Made by a program: the position numbers and the translations under genes. A stretch of DNA of 64,000 nt, taken from NCBI RefSeq assembly GCF_042408815.1, contig NZ_JBHOQR010000002.1, positions 319,320 to 383,319 of the forward strand, given 5' to 3'. The notes beneath the pieces are model-generated. The model had not been told where the DNA came from and searched no databases. It saw only the letters and a program-made list of their open reading frames with translations. Numbering within the stretch: the first letter of the stretch is position 1; the number at the start of each line of letters is the position of its first letter. Source of the stretch: Thermoflexus sp042408815 (GTDB taxonomy: Bacteria > Chloroflexota > Anaerolineae > Thermoflexales > Thermoflexaceae). Below are positions 16,073 to 25,105 of this stretch, in pieces.

Positions 16073-18319
16073 ATGCTCATCTTCACAGACCCTTCTGGCA
16101 TCCACTGGTCCACTGGGATGGCCCTGGAAGCGACCGATGGCGCTACGTGGCCTCCTTCAGCATGGCGCATGATCGGGGGGTCTTCCACCGCCGGGCAGGA
16201 TCTTCATGGGGCATTTCAGGAACAGCAGGAGATCCTTCAGGCGGACGGATGGGAAGCGGTGCGGATCGTGCGTCGTTACGCGGGGGCCACGGGTGTCCGA
16301 GTGCAGATCCGTCGAACGGAGAGGTCCCATGTCTTTATGCGCCGCTTGGTGATTTTAACCGGCGATCTCCAGGCTCCCCTCCCCCCTCCCCGCTGGCGGT
16401 TCTATCAGAACGGATTCCACTCCTGGAGCTTCAGCGGGACCACCCCCGCGGCCGCCTCAGACTTCGGTACGCGATGGGGACCTTTGGGTGCGCCGATGGC
16501 CTTTGATGTCGCCCTCCCCCCAGGACCTCGAGGGGTCCGCCGGAGCGATTTGGTGGCTGCCCTGATCATCGGCGAGCGCGTACTCATTCTCGGTCAAATC
16601 ACCACGGCGGACCAGTTCGTAAAGATCGAGCTGGATCTGCGAGGCGCTCCCCGTCTCCGCGTTTACGCCGAGCTGGATGGGATCCCGATCGGCCCAGATG
16701 AGGAGATCGCCTCGGAGTGGATCTGGGTGGAATGGCGGGACGCCACGGACCCGGACCCGTTCGGGAGCTATGCGGAGGCGGTCGCCCGCGAGATGCGCCC
16801 CCGGGCGCGGGCGCAGGCGCCCTCCGGATGGTGCTCCTGGTATTTTTACTACACCGGCGTGCAGGCTCAAGATATTCTGGAGAATCTGAAGATGCTGATT
16901 GAGCATCGCAATCGACTTCCCGTAGATCTGATCCAGATCGACGATGGATTCCAGGCGGCGGTAGGGGATTGGACGCAGTTCAGCCCTCGCTTCTCGGAGG
17001 GAGTGGCTCCCCTGGCCCATGCGATCCAGGAGGCTGGCTTCACCCCGGGGCTGTGGCTGGCTCCCTTCCTCGCCTGGCCGGAGGCCCGGGTCACCCAGGA
17101 GCATCCGGACTGGTTGTTGCGGGATGCCCGTGGACGGCTGATCTCCGCCGGCTTCAACTGGTATCGCTGGCTTCGCGCTCTGGATCCCACCCATCCGGGC
17201 GTCGAGGAATGGCTCCGGGAGCTCATCCACACAGTGGTCCACCGGTGGGGGTTTCCCTATCTCAAGCTGGACTTCCTCTATGCGGCCGCACTGCCCGGGC
17301 GTCGCTATGATCCCAGAGCCACGCGGGCCCAGGCCCTCCGGCGGGGCCTGAAGGCCATCCGGGAGGCGGCCGGCGAGGAAGCCTTCCTGCTGGGATGCGG
17401 ATGCCCCCTGGGCCCGGCCATCGGTCTGGTCGACGGCATGCGGATCGGTCCGGATGTCGCTCCCCACTGGGCGCCCCGGATGTTTGGCCTGAGCTTCCCT
17501 TTCCGCCACGAACGCAGCCTCCCCGCCGTTCGCAACGCTGTCCGCAACACCCTCACGCGGGCCTGGATGCATCGCCGCTGGTGGTGGAACGATCCCGATT
17601 GCCTGCTGTTGCGTTCGGAACCCACGCGCCTTTCTGAAGAGGAAGTCTGCCTGCTGATCACCGCCATCGCGATGAGCGGTGGGATGGTGATCGACAGCGA
17701 TCCGGTCTTCAAACTGAAGGAGGATCGCCTGGCATGGTGGTCCGCCATGCTCCCCCCCCATGGACAGCGGCCGGAGGTGATCGATCTGCTGGAGCGGGAG
17801 CTCCCCCGCGTCCTTCTCCTGCGCCGGGAACTCGCCGGAGCGCCGGTGGTATGGATCGGCCTGCTGAATCCGGAAGATCGTCCGTGGCGGGCGGAGATCC
17901 CTCTCCAGGCTCTAGGGCTTCCGGAGGCTGTGTGGGGATTCGAATGCTGGTCCCGAAGGATGCAACGGCTGGATGGACAACTTTCCATGGTGTTGTCTCC
18001 GCACAGCGCGGCCCTCTGGACCCTGCGGCCCATCCGGCCGGGGTTCCAGTGGATCGGATCCACCCTCCGTCTGCCGCCGGGGGAAGAGATCATTGAGCTG
18101 GAGGAGGGAGAGGAAGGAGGATACTGGGAGCTCCTTCGGAGGCCATGGACAGAGGGAGAGATCTGGATCTACAGCCCAGCGTCGGATTTCGACCTGCGCT
18201 GGGAAGGACGGCCGATCATAGCGACCGCGGCAGGGCCCGGAGTGTATCGCGTGGCGGTCGCCTTTCAGGGCCGGGGGCGCCTGGAGGCGCGGAGGATTCG
18301 GCCGCATAATGGCATCTGA
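16073..18319 (+). CDS. Alpha-galactosidase-like glycoside hydrolase (GH36 type)
   Basis: 748 residues in the GH36 layout: an N-terminal beta-sandwich (FYQNGFHSWSFSGT), a TIM barrel from about residue 245 (GWCSWYFYYTGV, IQIDDGFQAAVGDW, GFTPGLWLAPF), and a C-terminal beta domain. The nucleophile is Asp400 in YLKLDFLY. The probable acid/base is Asp461 in GMRIGPDV. MHRRWWWNDPDCLLLR is also characteristic. No signal peptide is seen, so it acts in the cytoplasm on alpha-galactosides such as raffinose-type sugars. Exact substrate is not readable. GGAG precedes the ATG by 9 bases. No sugar transporter is adjacent. Confidence 0.88.
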   Translation: MLIFTDPSGIHWSTGMALEATDGATWPPSAWRMIGGSSTAGQDLHGAFQEQQEILQADGWEAVRIVRRYAGATGVRVQIRRTERSHVFMRRLVILTGDLQAPLPPPRWRFYQNGFHSWSFSGTTPAAASDFGTRWGPLGAPMAFDVALPPGPRGVRRSDLVAALIIGERVLILGQITTADQFVKIELDLRGAPRLRVYAELDGIPIGPDEEIASEWIWVEWRDATDPDPFGSYAEAVAREMRPRARAQAPSGWCSWYFYYTGVQAQDILENLKMLIEHRNRLPVDLIQIDDGFQAAVGDWTQFSPRFSEGVAPLAHAIQEAGFTPGLWLAPFLAWPEARVTQEHPDWLLRDARGRLISAGFNWYRWLRALDPTHPGVEEWLRELIHTVVHRWGFPYLKLDFLYAAALPGRRYDPRATRAQALRRGLKAIREAAGEEAFLLGCGCPLGPAIGLVDGMRIGPDVAPHWAPRMFGLSFPFRHERSLPAVRNAVRNTLTRAWMHRRWWWNDPDCLLLRSEPTRLSEEEVCLLITAIAMSGGMVIDSDPVFKLKEDRLAWWSAMLPPHGQRPEVIDLLERELPRVLLLRRELAGAPVVWIGLLNPEDRPWRAEIPLQALGLPEAVWGFECWSRRMQRLDGQLSMVLSPHSAALWTLRPIRPGFQWIGSTLRLPPGEEIIELEEGEEGGYWELLRRPWTEGEIWIYSPASDFDLRWEGRPIIATAAGPGVYRVAVAFQGRGRLEARRIRPHNGI

Positions 18320-18360
18320 TTCGGAGAACTTCTTCCTTCGTGAATCCGGAGAGCCCATCG

Positions 18361-19491
18361 ATGCATTGGAACCGGCAGAGCCCATGGACGATTGTAGTGA
18401 TGGAAGGAGATCAGACGGGGCAGGAGCTCCTGGAGGAAGCGCTGCGGGTGCTGGATCCCGGGGTCGTCCGCGTGCCCCTGCGGTTTCTCCGGTTCGACCT
18501 GAGCCTGGAAAACCGGCGGCGCACCCGCAACGGAGTAGTGATCGAAGCGGCGGAGGCCATGAAGGAGACGGGATTGGGCCTGAAGGCCGCCACCATCACG
18601 CCGGAGGATCCTTCCGATGTGGGCAGCCCCAATGCCCTCCTTCGGGAGCACATCGATGGGAAAGTGATCCTCCGGGTTGGCCGCCGCATCTCAGGGGTGC
18701 GGCCGATCGGCGGGGTGGTGGGGCCGGTGGCCATTGTGCGCATGGCGGTGGAGGACGCCTACAACGCGCAGGAATGGCGGGAAGGCGAAGGGCTGGAGGA
18801 GGTCGCCTATCGGCTGGATCGCATCACCCGGGGGACATGCCGGGCGGTGGCCGAGTTCGCCTTCTGGTACGCCCGGCGCATCGGAGCGAAGGTTTTCGGA
18901 GGGCCCAAGTGGACGGTGAGCCGGGTATATGAGGGAATGTTCAAGGAGGAGCTGGATGCGGCGGCCCGTCGCTACCCGGACGTGCGCTACGAGTCCCAGC
19001 TGATCGATGCCACACTGGCTCTGCTTTTCACCCGGGCAGCCGAGCCTCTCGTGATCCCATGCCTCAACCGCGACGGAGATCTACTCAGCGATCTGATCCT
19101 CCAGATGTTCGGCTCTATCGCAGGGAGCGAGTCGCTGCTGCTCTCCTTCGACGATCGCCTCCAGATCCGGGTCGTGATGGCGGAAGCCCCCCACGGCACC
19201 GCCCCCGCCCTTTACCGGAAGAACATCGCCAACCCGATGGCGATGATCCTGGCAGGAGCCGCCCTGCTTTCATTCATTGAAGACGAATCCGCCCAGCGGG
19301 CCAGCCGCGCCATCTATGAGGCGGTCTTCGAAAGCGTCTACGATGGAATCGCCACGGCAGATCTGGGCGGATCGGCGACCACCACCGAGTTCACGGATGA
19401 GGTGATCCGTCGGGTGACCCGCAAGCTGGAGGTCTGGGAAGCGCTACGGCTCACCGGCAGTCCCGGCATCGGCGCACGGGAGACGGGATAG
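18361..19491 (+). CDS. Isocitrate/isopropylmalate dehydrogenase family protein
   Basis: 376 residues of the beta-decarboxylating dehydrogenase family. It contains MEGDQTGQEL at the start, SPNALLREHIDGKVILR for substrate binding, CLNRDGDLLSDLILQMFGS with the metal-binding Asp, and EAPHGTAPALYRKNIANPMA. The last fits isocitrate dehydrogenase better than LeuB. If so it would supply the oxidative TCA step, with fumarase and succinate dehydrogenase encoded later in the window. The ATG at 18361 has GGAGAG 7 bases upstream; the upstream GTG at 18340 has none. It begins 41 bases after the galactosidase. Coenzyme preference is not assigned. Confidence 0.85.
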   Translation: MHWNRQSPWTIVVMEGDQTGQELLEEALRVLDPGVVRVPLRFLRFDLSLENRRRTRNGVVIEAAEAMKETGLGLKAATITPEDPSDVGSPNALLREHIDGKVILRVGRRISGVRPIGGVVGPVAIVRMAVEDAYNAQEWREGEGLEEVAYRLDRITRGTCRAVAEFAFWYARRIGAKVFGGPKWTVSRVYEGMFKEELDAAARRYPDVRYESQLIDATLALLFTRAAEPLVIPCLNRDGDLLSDLILQMFGSIAGSESLLLSFDDRLQIRVVMAEAPHGTAPALYRKNIANPMAMILAGAALLSFIEDESAQRASRAIYEAVFESVYDGIATADLGGSATTTEFTDEVIRRVTRKLEVWEALRLTGSPGIGARETG

Positions 19492-19509
19492 AGCCCCTCC
19501 CCTGATCGC

Positions 19510-19926
19510 TCATGGCGCCGGTTTCACGATGATCCGCCCGCGCATGCGCGAATGGATCGCGCAGAAATATTCATAGGTTCCTGGCTGCTGAAACGTGAAG
19601 CGGAACGAATCCCCCGGGCGCAACCGACCCGAATCGAAAACCCCGCTGGGGTAATCCGGCGTCCCGCTGGTCACCGTATGCGAGGCGGACTCCTCCTGGT
19701 TGATCCATTCCACGGTAGTCCCCACCGCGACTTCCAGCTCCGCCGGCCGAAAGGCGAAGTTCTTGAGGATGACCTGCGGAGGGCCGCTGACCGGGGTGGG
19801 CGAGACGGTCGGCCTCGGAGCCGGCGTCGGAGGCAGGGAGGTCGGGGTGGAAGGTGCCGCCGGCGCCGCACAGGCCGTGATCCCCAGAAACAGGAGCACT
19901 CGGGAGAACCATAACGGGCGCAGCAT
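19510..19926 (-). CDS. Cupredoxin-domain lipoprotein
   Basis: 138 residues with a lipoprotein signal ending in ITAC, a long Pro/Thr tether, and one plastocyanin-like domain. Type 1 copper ligands are visible: His in SHTV, Cys in YEYFCAIHSRM, and the following His and Met. This suggests a membrane-anchored electron carrier or copper chaperone outside the membrane. The ATG at 19926 has AAAGGAGG 7 bases upstream, so an upstream in-frame extension to 19977 is rejected. It is convergent with the dehydrogenase gene, 18 bases away. Confidence 0.9.
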   Translation of the reverse strand: MLRPLWFSRVLLFLGITACAAPAAPSTPTSLPPTPAPRPTVSPTPVSGPPQVILKNFAFRPAELEVAVGTTVEWINQEESASHTVTSGTPDYPSGVFDSGRLRPGDSFRFTFQQPGTYEYFCAIHSRMRGRIIVKPAP

Positions 19927-20017
19927 CTTGAGCCTCCTTTCCCTGCGAGGGATGTCAACCCTAAAAATGATACGCAAAGGGAAAGGAACCGGATCGATGC
20001 CGCCATCTCCCGCCCGA

Positions 20018-20047
20018 TTGCAGTCCGATGCCTAGCCCGTATACAAT
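20018..20047 (+). promoter_or_regulatory. Promoter of the amidohydrolase gene
   Basis: TTGCAG (20018-20023), an 18-base spacer, then TACAAT (20042-20047), about 60 bases before the start codon. Confidence 0.45.
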
Positions 20048-20109
20048 CCGCTCGGGTTTCGGTCCCGACGCTGGAACCTCTTAACGACTCCCTTGCCGGA
20101 GGCCTGTGG

Positions 20110-21462
20110 ATGCCGACCTTGCTGCTGCGCAATGCAGAGGTGCTGGTCACCATGGATGATGCACGGCGCCGCATCCCCGACGGCGGCCTCTTCGCTCGAG
20201 ATGGCGTGATCGAACAGGTGGGCCCCACCCATACGCTTCCCCCCGACGCAGATCTCATCGTCGACGCTCGCGGGATGGTGGTGATCCCGGGCCTGGTGAA
20301 CACCCATCATCACCTCTACCAGACCCTCACTCGGGTGATCGCTCAGAACGCGAAATTGTTCGACTGGCTGCGTACCCTCTATCCCATTTGGGCACGCATG
20401 GATGCGGAGGCGGTTTATATCAGCTCCATGGTGGGGATGGCTGAGCTCCTCCACTCCGGATGTACCACCACCAGCGATCACCTGTATCTCTTCCCGAACG
20501 GCGCGCGGCTCGACGATGAGATCCGGGCCGCCCAGGAGATCGGAATCCGGTTTCACGCCACCCGCGGTGCCATGTCCTTGGGCGAATCGAAAGGCGGCCT
20601 CCCGCCGGATGCGGTGGTGGAGGAAGAGGAGGCCATCCTGAAGGACATGCAGCGGGTTATCGAAGCCTATCATGATCCCCGGCCCTATGCGATGTGCCGC
20701 GTGGCCCTGGCCCCATGTTCCCCCTTCTCCGTTACCCCCAACCTCATGCGGGAGGCGGCGGCGATGGCCCGCCAGTATGGCGTGATGCTCCACACCCATC
20801 TGGCAGAGACCCGGGACGAGGAGAAATACTGCCTGGCGCGTTTCGGCAAGCGGCCGGTGGCTTATGCCATGGAGCTGGGCTGGGAGGGCCCCCATGTCTG
20901 GTTCGCACACGTGGTGCACGTCCGCGCCGAGGAAATCGCCTCCCTCGCCCAGGCAGGCGCCGGCGTTGCCCATTGCCCCAGCTCCAATATGCGCCTGGCC
21001 TCCGGCATCGCTCCGATCCGCGCCATGCTGGACCGCGGGGTGAAGGTGGGGCTTGGGGTGGACGGCAGCGCCAGCAATGATGCTTCCCATATGCTGGCGG
21101 AGGCGCGACAGGCCATGCTCCTCCAACGGGTTGCCCTGGAACGGCCCGATGCCCTCACGGCGGAGGAAGCCCTCTGGCTGGCCACCCGAGGCGGCGCAGC
21201 GGTCCTGGGGCGAGACGACATCGGGCAGCTATCCCCCGGGAAAGCCGCGGATTTCGCCGGATGGCGGCTGGATCGCTTGGATTACGCGGGCGCCCTCCAT
21301 GATCCAGTGGCTGCCCTGGTGTTCTGCCAGCCCCGCCCAGCGGACCTCGTGGTGGTCCATGGGAAGGTGATCATTGAGGATGGCGCGCTGCTGCCGGTGG
21401 AAGAGGGGCGTCTCATCGAGCGGCACAATCAGATCGCACGGCGTATCGTGCGAGGAGAATAA
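20110..21462 (+). CDS. Amidohydrolase, 8-oxoguanine deaminase / chlorohydrolase type
   Basis: 450 residues of the ATZ/TRZ amidohydrolase branch. Metal ligands are NTHHHLYQTLTR, HTHLAETRDEE, WFAHVVHV and the Asp in LGVDGSASNDASHML. CTTTSDHLYLFPNG resembles 8-oxoguanine deaminases, which clear oxidised guanine by hydrolytic deamination. Other substrates such as triazines or adenine analogues remain possible. GCCGGAGGCC lies just upstream of the ATG. It is monocistronic, with a large hairpin downstream shared with the convergent L25 gene. Confidence 0.85.
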   Translation: MPTLLLRNAEVLVTMDDARRRIPDGGLFARDGVIEQVGPTHTLPPDADLIVDARGMVVIPGLVNTHHHLYQTLTRVIAQNAKLFDWLRTLYPIWARMDAEAVYISSMVGMAELLHSGCTTTSDHLYLFPNGARLDDEIRAAQEIGIRFHATRGAMSLGESKGGLPPDAVVEEEEAILKDMQRVIEAYHDPRPYAMCRVALAPCSPFSVTPNLMREAAAMARQYGVMLHTHLAETRDEEKYCLARFGKRPVAYAMELGWEGPHVWFAHVVHVRAEEIASLAQAGAGVAHCPSSNMRLASGIAPIRAMLDRGVKVGLGVDGSASNDASHMLAEARQAMLLQRVALERPDALTAEEALWLATRGGAAVLGRDDIGQLSPGKAADFAGWRLDRLDYAGALHDPVAALVFCQPRPADLVVVHGKVIIEDGALLPVEEGRLIERHNQIARRIVRGE

Positions 21463-21480
21463 GGGAACGTATAGAGAGTG

Positions 21481-21522
21481 CCCGGGCTGCGGGGGCCCCT
21501 TCGATACCCCTCGCAGCCCGGG
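21481..21522. terminator. Large hairpin between convergent genes
   Basis: CCCGGGCTGCGGGGG (21481-21495) pairs with 21508-21522 over 15 bp with a single G-U, around a 12-base loop. No U tract follows on either strand, so it is not a classic intrinsic terminator. Its place between two convergent genes suggests 3'-end formation or protection. Confidence 0.5.
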
Positions 21523-21627
21523 AAAGGATCGTTCGCCTTCCCCCCGACCAGAGAGCCGTAGCGGGAGGAGCCAGAGCTCCCCCAGGTTCTGGCCCATCCA
21601 TGTCCTAAATGCCTCAGGACAAGGCCT

Positions 21628-22275
21628 TCACTCTTCTTCCTCTTCCTCCTTCTTCCCACGGCCGATGACTTCCACCTCAGGGGTTTCAGCCGGCAGCGCT
21701 GCCTCTTCCAGAGCTTCCGCGGCCGGCGCCGTCACCAGGGCGATCAGCTCGTTCGGATCGCTCACCACCGTGATCCCAGGCGGCACCTGGAGATCTCGCA
21801 CATAGATCGCCGCATCCCCACGATCCAGGCGGCTCAGATCCACCGTGATGGCCTCGATGAGATCCTTCGGGAGACATTCGATCTCCACATGGGTGAGCCC
21901 ATGCACCAGAATGCCCTCCCCGCGTTCCACCACGGGGGAAGCCCCCACAAACACCACGGGGACTTCCACGCGGATCTTCTCCGTCATCTCCACCGCCTGG
22001 AAATCGACATGAAGGACCTCCCGATGGATCGGCTCCCGCTGCACCTCCCGGATCAGGGCCAGGTGGGTCTCGCCATCCACGTGGAGGGTGATCAGATGGG
22101 CGCCACCGCGAGCCTGGGCCAGGACCCGCTGAAGCTCCTTGCCTTCAACTTGAATGGGCATCGGCTGGATATGCCGGCCGTAAAGCACCGCCGGGATCCA
22201 CCCCTGGCGGCGAAGGGTTTTCACCTGCTTTCCTGTTACTGTCCTCAGCCTCGCGTTTAACACCAGCTCCGCCAT
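21628..22275 (-). CDS. rplY: 50S ribosomal protein L25 / general stress protein Ctc
   Basis: 215 residues. It has the L25 N-domain, which binds 5S rRNA (MAELVLNARLRTVTGKQVK, LRRQGWIPAVLYG), and the C-terminal TL5-type beta domain (VPVVFVGASPVVERGEGILV, LPKDLIEAITVDLSRLDRGD). It ends in an acidic tail of Glu residues. The ATG at 22275 has AGAGGTGG just upstream. The 215-residue two-domain form is the longer CTC/TL5 type known from Thermus and Bacillus, not the short E. coli form. Confidence 0.94.
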   Translation of the reverse strand: MAELVLNARLRTVTGKQVKTLRRQGWIPAVLYGRHIQPMPIQVEGKELQRVLAQARGGAHLITLHVDGETHLALIREVQREPIHREVLHVDFQAVEMTEKIRVEVPVVFVGASPVVERGEGILVHGLTHVEIECLPKDLIEAITVDLSRLDRGDAAIYVRDLQVPPGITVVSDPNELIALVTAPAAEALEEAALPAETPEVEVIGRGKKEEEEEE

Positions 22276-22432
22276 CGTTCCACCTCTCGCGATCTGAAAT
22301 CGATGGAGACAAGATCCCTTCCACCTTCTTGCTTCTCTGCGCGGCCCACCGCGTTGCAGGAGGAAGAGAACCTCGAGGGCCAGCCGCGCCACTTCCGACC
22401 ATCCCCAGCCTCCCAAAGCCCCTTGCTGAGGA

Positions 22433-22852
22433 TCAGCGCTGCAATCGCCGGATCCACCAGCTTAAAAGCATACCCAGGATCACCCCGATCAGCAACCCGA
22501 CCCAGGAGGTCAGGATCCCCATCGGTTTCCCCTCTATGGTGTGAGCCAGGATGAAACCCGCTCGTCCTCCCTCCATTCGGACGATCCGTGCCCACACCAC
22601 CCCCACTTGGCTTTCCCTCAGCGTCGCCTCCCGGGAGGAGGCCAGGCCGACCGCACTCCGCCAGAGATCCGCATGCACACCGCGAGCGATCCCAAACGCG
22701 GAGCGCTGAGCCTGGATCCGATTGGCCGCCAGATGGGAGACCGCCGTGCCTGCACAAATCGCCTCGTTCGCGATCAAGGATTCCAGGCGGACGCCCGCGA
22801 GCTGAACCGCCCGGGCCTCGCTGGCTTCTTCCATTCGATGCTCGGATGGCAT
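22433..22852 (-). CDS. Membrane-tethered protein built of 15-residue repeats
   Basis: 139 residues. Between about residues 50 and 110 are consecutive units of about 15 residues: AFGIARGVHADLWRS, AVGLASSREATLRES, QVGVVWARIVRMEGG, RAGFILAHTIEGKP. The alternation fits a beta-solenoid resembling bactofilin-like proteins. A single C-terminal membrane helix (GILTSWVGLLIGVILGMLL) and basic WIRRLQR end follow. No named family is assigned. The regular repeats argue for a real gene although the ribosome site is weak. It lies upstream of rplY on the same strand. Confidence 0.6.
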   Translation of the reverse strand: MPSEHRMEEASEARAVQLAGVRLESLIANEAICAGTAVSHLAANRIQAQRSAFGIARGVHADLWRSAVGLASSREATLRESQVGVVWARIVRMEGGRAGFILAHTIEGKPMGILTSWVGLLIGVILGMLLSWWIRRLQR

Positions 22853-23093
22853 CCCGGACTACCCCCGAAACTCGAAGTGCGCGGAGGTCAATACATGCCC
22901 CGCAAGGAGACCTTGGAAGGACGCTGGGTTCTGGGCGACTTCCCAGAGCTTGCTTAATTATAAAAGCCCGTCAAGGACATTCCGAGCTGAGGTTTGGACA
23001 TCCATTTTCTCCTCGGGGTGAGCCCTGCGTTAGAATAGCGGAGCAGCAGCCCGGAGCTGCCGCAGGGATATTCGAGGCTCCAGGAGGCCATCC

Positions 23094-23612
23094 GTGTCCG
23101 CCCGTGGCCCTCAGGATGTGCAGGCGTTTCTGGAACAACATCTTCCCGGAACCCTGGTGCGGATTCTGGATCAAAGCACCGCGACCGCAGTAGAAGCGGC
23201 AGCGGCGGTGGGATGCCCACTGGGGGCAATCGTCAAGTCGTTGCTGTTCATCGCGGGGGAAGATCCCCGACTGGTGCTGGTGGCCGGGGATCGAAAGGCC
23301 GATCAGCGTCTCCTGGCCGCCCTGTGGGGGATCTCCCGCAAACGCATTCGGATTGCGGACTCGGAGACCGTGTTGCGGGTGACCGGCTATGAGGTCGGCG
23401 GGGTGCCTCCCGTCGCCCATGCAATGCCCCTAAAGGTCTGGATCGATGCCTCGCTCGCCCGTTATGAAACCCTCTGGGCGGCAGCGGGCGCCCGCAACGC
23501 CCTGTTCCCCATCTCTTTTCAGGATCTGGTGCGCATCACCGGCGGCCGGGTGGCCGAATTCACCGTGGAAGCAACGCCGGGAGAGGAGGCCCGGAAACCG
23601 GAGAACTCCTGA
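23094..23612 (+). CDS. YbaK/ProX-type aminoacyl-tRNA deacylase
   Basis: 172 residues of the YbaK/EbsC domain family, which hydrolyse mischarged tRNAs such as Ala- or Cys-tRNA-Pro. Visible features are ATAVEAAAAVGCPLGAIVKSLLF (in two blocks; the Lys is conserved), LVLVAGDRKAD, GYEVGGVPPVAH, and the closing NALFPISFQDLVRITGG. The start is GTG at 23094, 6 bases after AGGAGG. It is followed about 90 bases later by tsaD, so two tRNA-quality genes may be co-transcribed. Confidence 0.92.
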   Translation: MSARGPQDVQAFLEQHLPGTLVRILDQSTATAVEAAAAVGCPLGAIVKSLLFIAGEDPRLVLVAGDRKADQRLLAALWGISRKRIRIADSETVLRVTGYEVGGVPPVAHAMPLKVWIDASLARYETLWAAAGARNALFPISFQDLVRITGGRVAEFTVEATPGEEARKPENS

Positions 23613-23705
23613 CCGGTATCCTCTTCCCCCACCTCTCCGTCGCGCGGAGAGGGAGCAGGAGGAACGCCCCGTTGGCAGATCGATCGCGCGGAGGGATCCC
23701 GACCG

Positions 23706-24710
23706 ATGCGGATTCTGGCCATTGAAACGTCGTGCGATGAAACGGCGGCCGCAGTGGTGGAAGACGGCCGTATCCTGCTCAGCCACGTGGTGGCTTCTCA
23801 GGCCGCCTTTCACGCGAAATACGGCGGCATTTTCCCGGAGATCGCCGCCCGCATGCATGTGGAGGCGATCGTGCCGGTAACCCGGGAGGCCATGGCCCAG
23901 GCCGGCCGCTCATGGGAGGATATCGATGCGATCGCGGTGACCTACGGGCCAGGATTGCCGGGTTCCCTGGTCGTGGGGGTGAGTTTCGCCAAGGCCCTGG
24001 CCTTCGCCCGCCATAAGCCCCTGATCGCCGTCCATCACCTGGAAGGCCATCTCTACGCCCATCGCCTTCGGGTGGAAGGAAACCCCACCGAAGATCTCCC
24101 CCTTCCCTTCCTGGCGCTCATCGTCTCCGGGGGCCACACGGAGCTGATCTGGGTGCGAGATCTTCTGGATCACCGTCGGGTGGGCTGGACCATCGATGAC
24201 GCTGCCGGGGAGGCCTTCGATAAAGTGGCGCGCCTCCTGGGCCTGGGATTCCCGGGCGGGCCCGCTATCGAGCGCATGGCCCAGCAAGGCGATCCACAGG
24301 CATTTCCCCTTCCGGCGCTCCCCCGGGTGGATCATCCCCTCTGGTTCAGCTTCAGCGGCCTGAAAACCGCGATCCTCCGGATCGTGGAGCGGTTCGGAGG
24401 GCAACCGCTTCCGGTGGCGGATCTGGCCGCCTCTTTCCAAGCAGCCGTTATCGAGCAGCTGGTCGTGAAAACCTTGGAGGCCCTGCGCCATTATGAAGCC
24501 CGGGCCATCCTGATCTCCGGTGGTGTCTCCGCCAACCGTCGGCTCCGGGAGGAGATGGCCTGCCGCGCCCCGGTTCCGGTTTACGCCCCACCTCCTTGGC
24601 TCTGCACCGACAACGCGGCGATGATCGGCGCGGCAGCGGCGCTGCATGCCCGGGCCGGTCACTTTGCATCCCTGGATCTCGATGTGGATCCAGATGCCAA
24701 AATCGGTTAG
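23706..24710 (+). CDS. tsaD: tRNA N6-threonylcarbamoyladenosine transferase TsaD
   Basis: 334 residues of the Kae1/TsaD family, the enzyme that puts threonylcarbamoyl on A37 of ANN-decoding tRNAs. Motifs: MRILAIETSCDETAAAVVED, GIFPEIAAR, GPGLPGSLVVGVSFAKALA, the metal-binding HHLEGHLYAH, SGGHTELI, DDAAGEAFDKVARLLGLGFPGG and SGGVSANRRL. Length is normal. TsaB, TsaC and TsaE are not in this window. The ATG at 23706 follows GGAGGG within a short spacer. Confidence 0.96.
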   Translation: MRILAIETSCDETAAAVVEDGRILLSHVVASQAAFHAKYGGIFPEIAARMHVEAIVPVTREAMAQAGRSWEDIDAIAVTYGPGLPGSLVVGVSFAKALAFARHKPLIAVHHLEGHLYAHRLRVEGNPTEDLPLPFLALIVSGGHTELIWVRDLLDHRRVGWTIDDAAGEAFDKVARLLGLGFPGGPAIERMAQQGDPQAFPLPALPRVDHPLWFSFSGLKTAILRIVERFGGQPLPVADLAASFQAAVIEQLVVKTLEALRHYEARAILISGGVSANRRLREEMACRAPVPVYAPPPWLCTDNAAMIGAAAALHARAGHFASLDLDVDPDAKIG

Positions 24711-25105
24711 GAGGAGGGATCCGTTCGTTCCGTCTGCGACCTCGCGCGATCATCGCTACAAGCAGGCGGTTTTCTCCACCGCCTTTCGCGCCGGTTCCCG
24801 TCGGCCCGTGGGAGCAACCCGCCAACGACCGCTAAGAAGCTTCCGCCCCGACTTATCGCTCAGGCGGCTCCTACCGGTAGGAGAAGGGGCGTGGACCTCA
24901 ACTTTGCCCCGTCGCACAGGCCCCGGGAGTTTTATAATAACCTCATAGGAATTACGCAGCGGACTTCCTCTTGAGGATTTCGAGGTGGAATGGCCACCCA
25001 AGGCGGATGTCCCGGCCTGGGGAATCCCTCAGGAACGGCATGGCCGATCCCTCCGGGGGGACTCCGCCGGGGAAGGGATCGGATTCTGAATGGGATAAGG
25101 AGACG
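24711..25105. other. tsaD-polA intergenic region
   Basis: 395 bases without a gene. It holds a 7-bp hairpin (AGGCGGT/ACCGCCT, 24774-24794) that could be a weak tsaD terminator, a 16-bp perfect palindrome (24868-24883), and TATAAT at 24933-24938 as the probable polA -10 box without a clear -35. The polA ribosome site AAGGAG lies at 25097-25102. Confidence 0.6.
24868..24883. promoter_or_regulatory. 16-bp perfect palindrome upstream of the polA promoter
   Basis: CTCCTACCGGTAGGAG is perfectly symmetric and lies about 50 bases upstream of the TATAAT box. It could be an operator for a dimeric regulator. A role is inferred only from shape and place. Confidence 0.35.

Noticed and set aside
16457..17761. 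A 434-residue minus-strand frame
   Set aside because: Antisense to the galactosidase; no motif or ribosome site.
24971..25105. N-terminal extension of DNA polymerase I
   Set aside because: No polymerase similarity and a good ribosome site at the later ATG.
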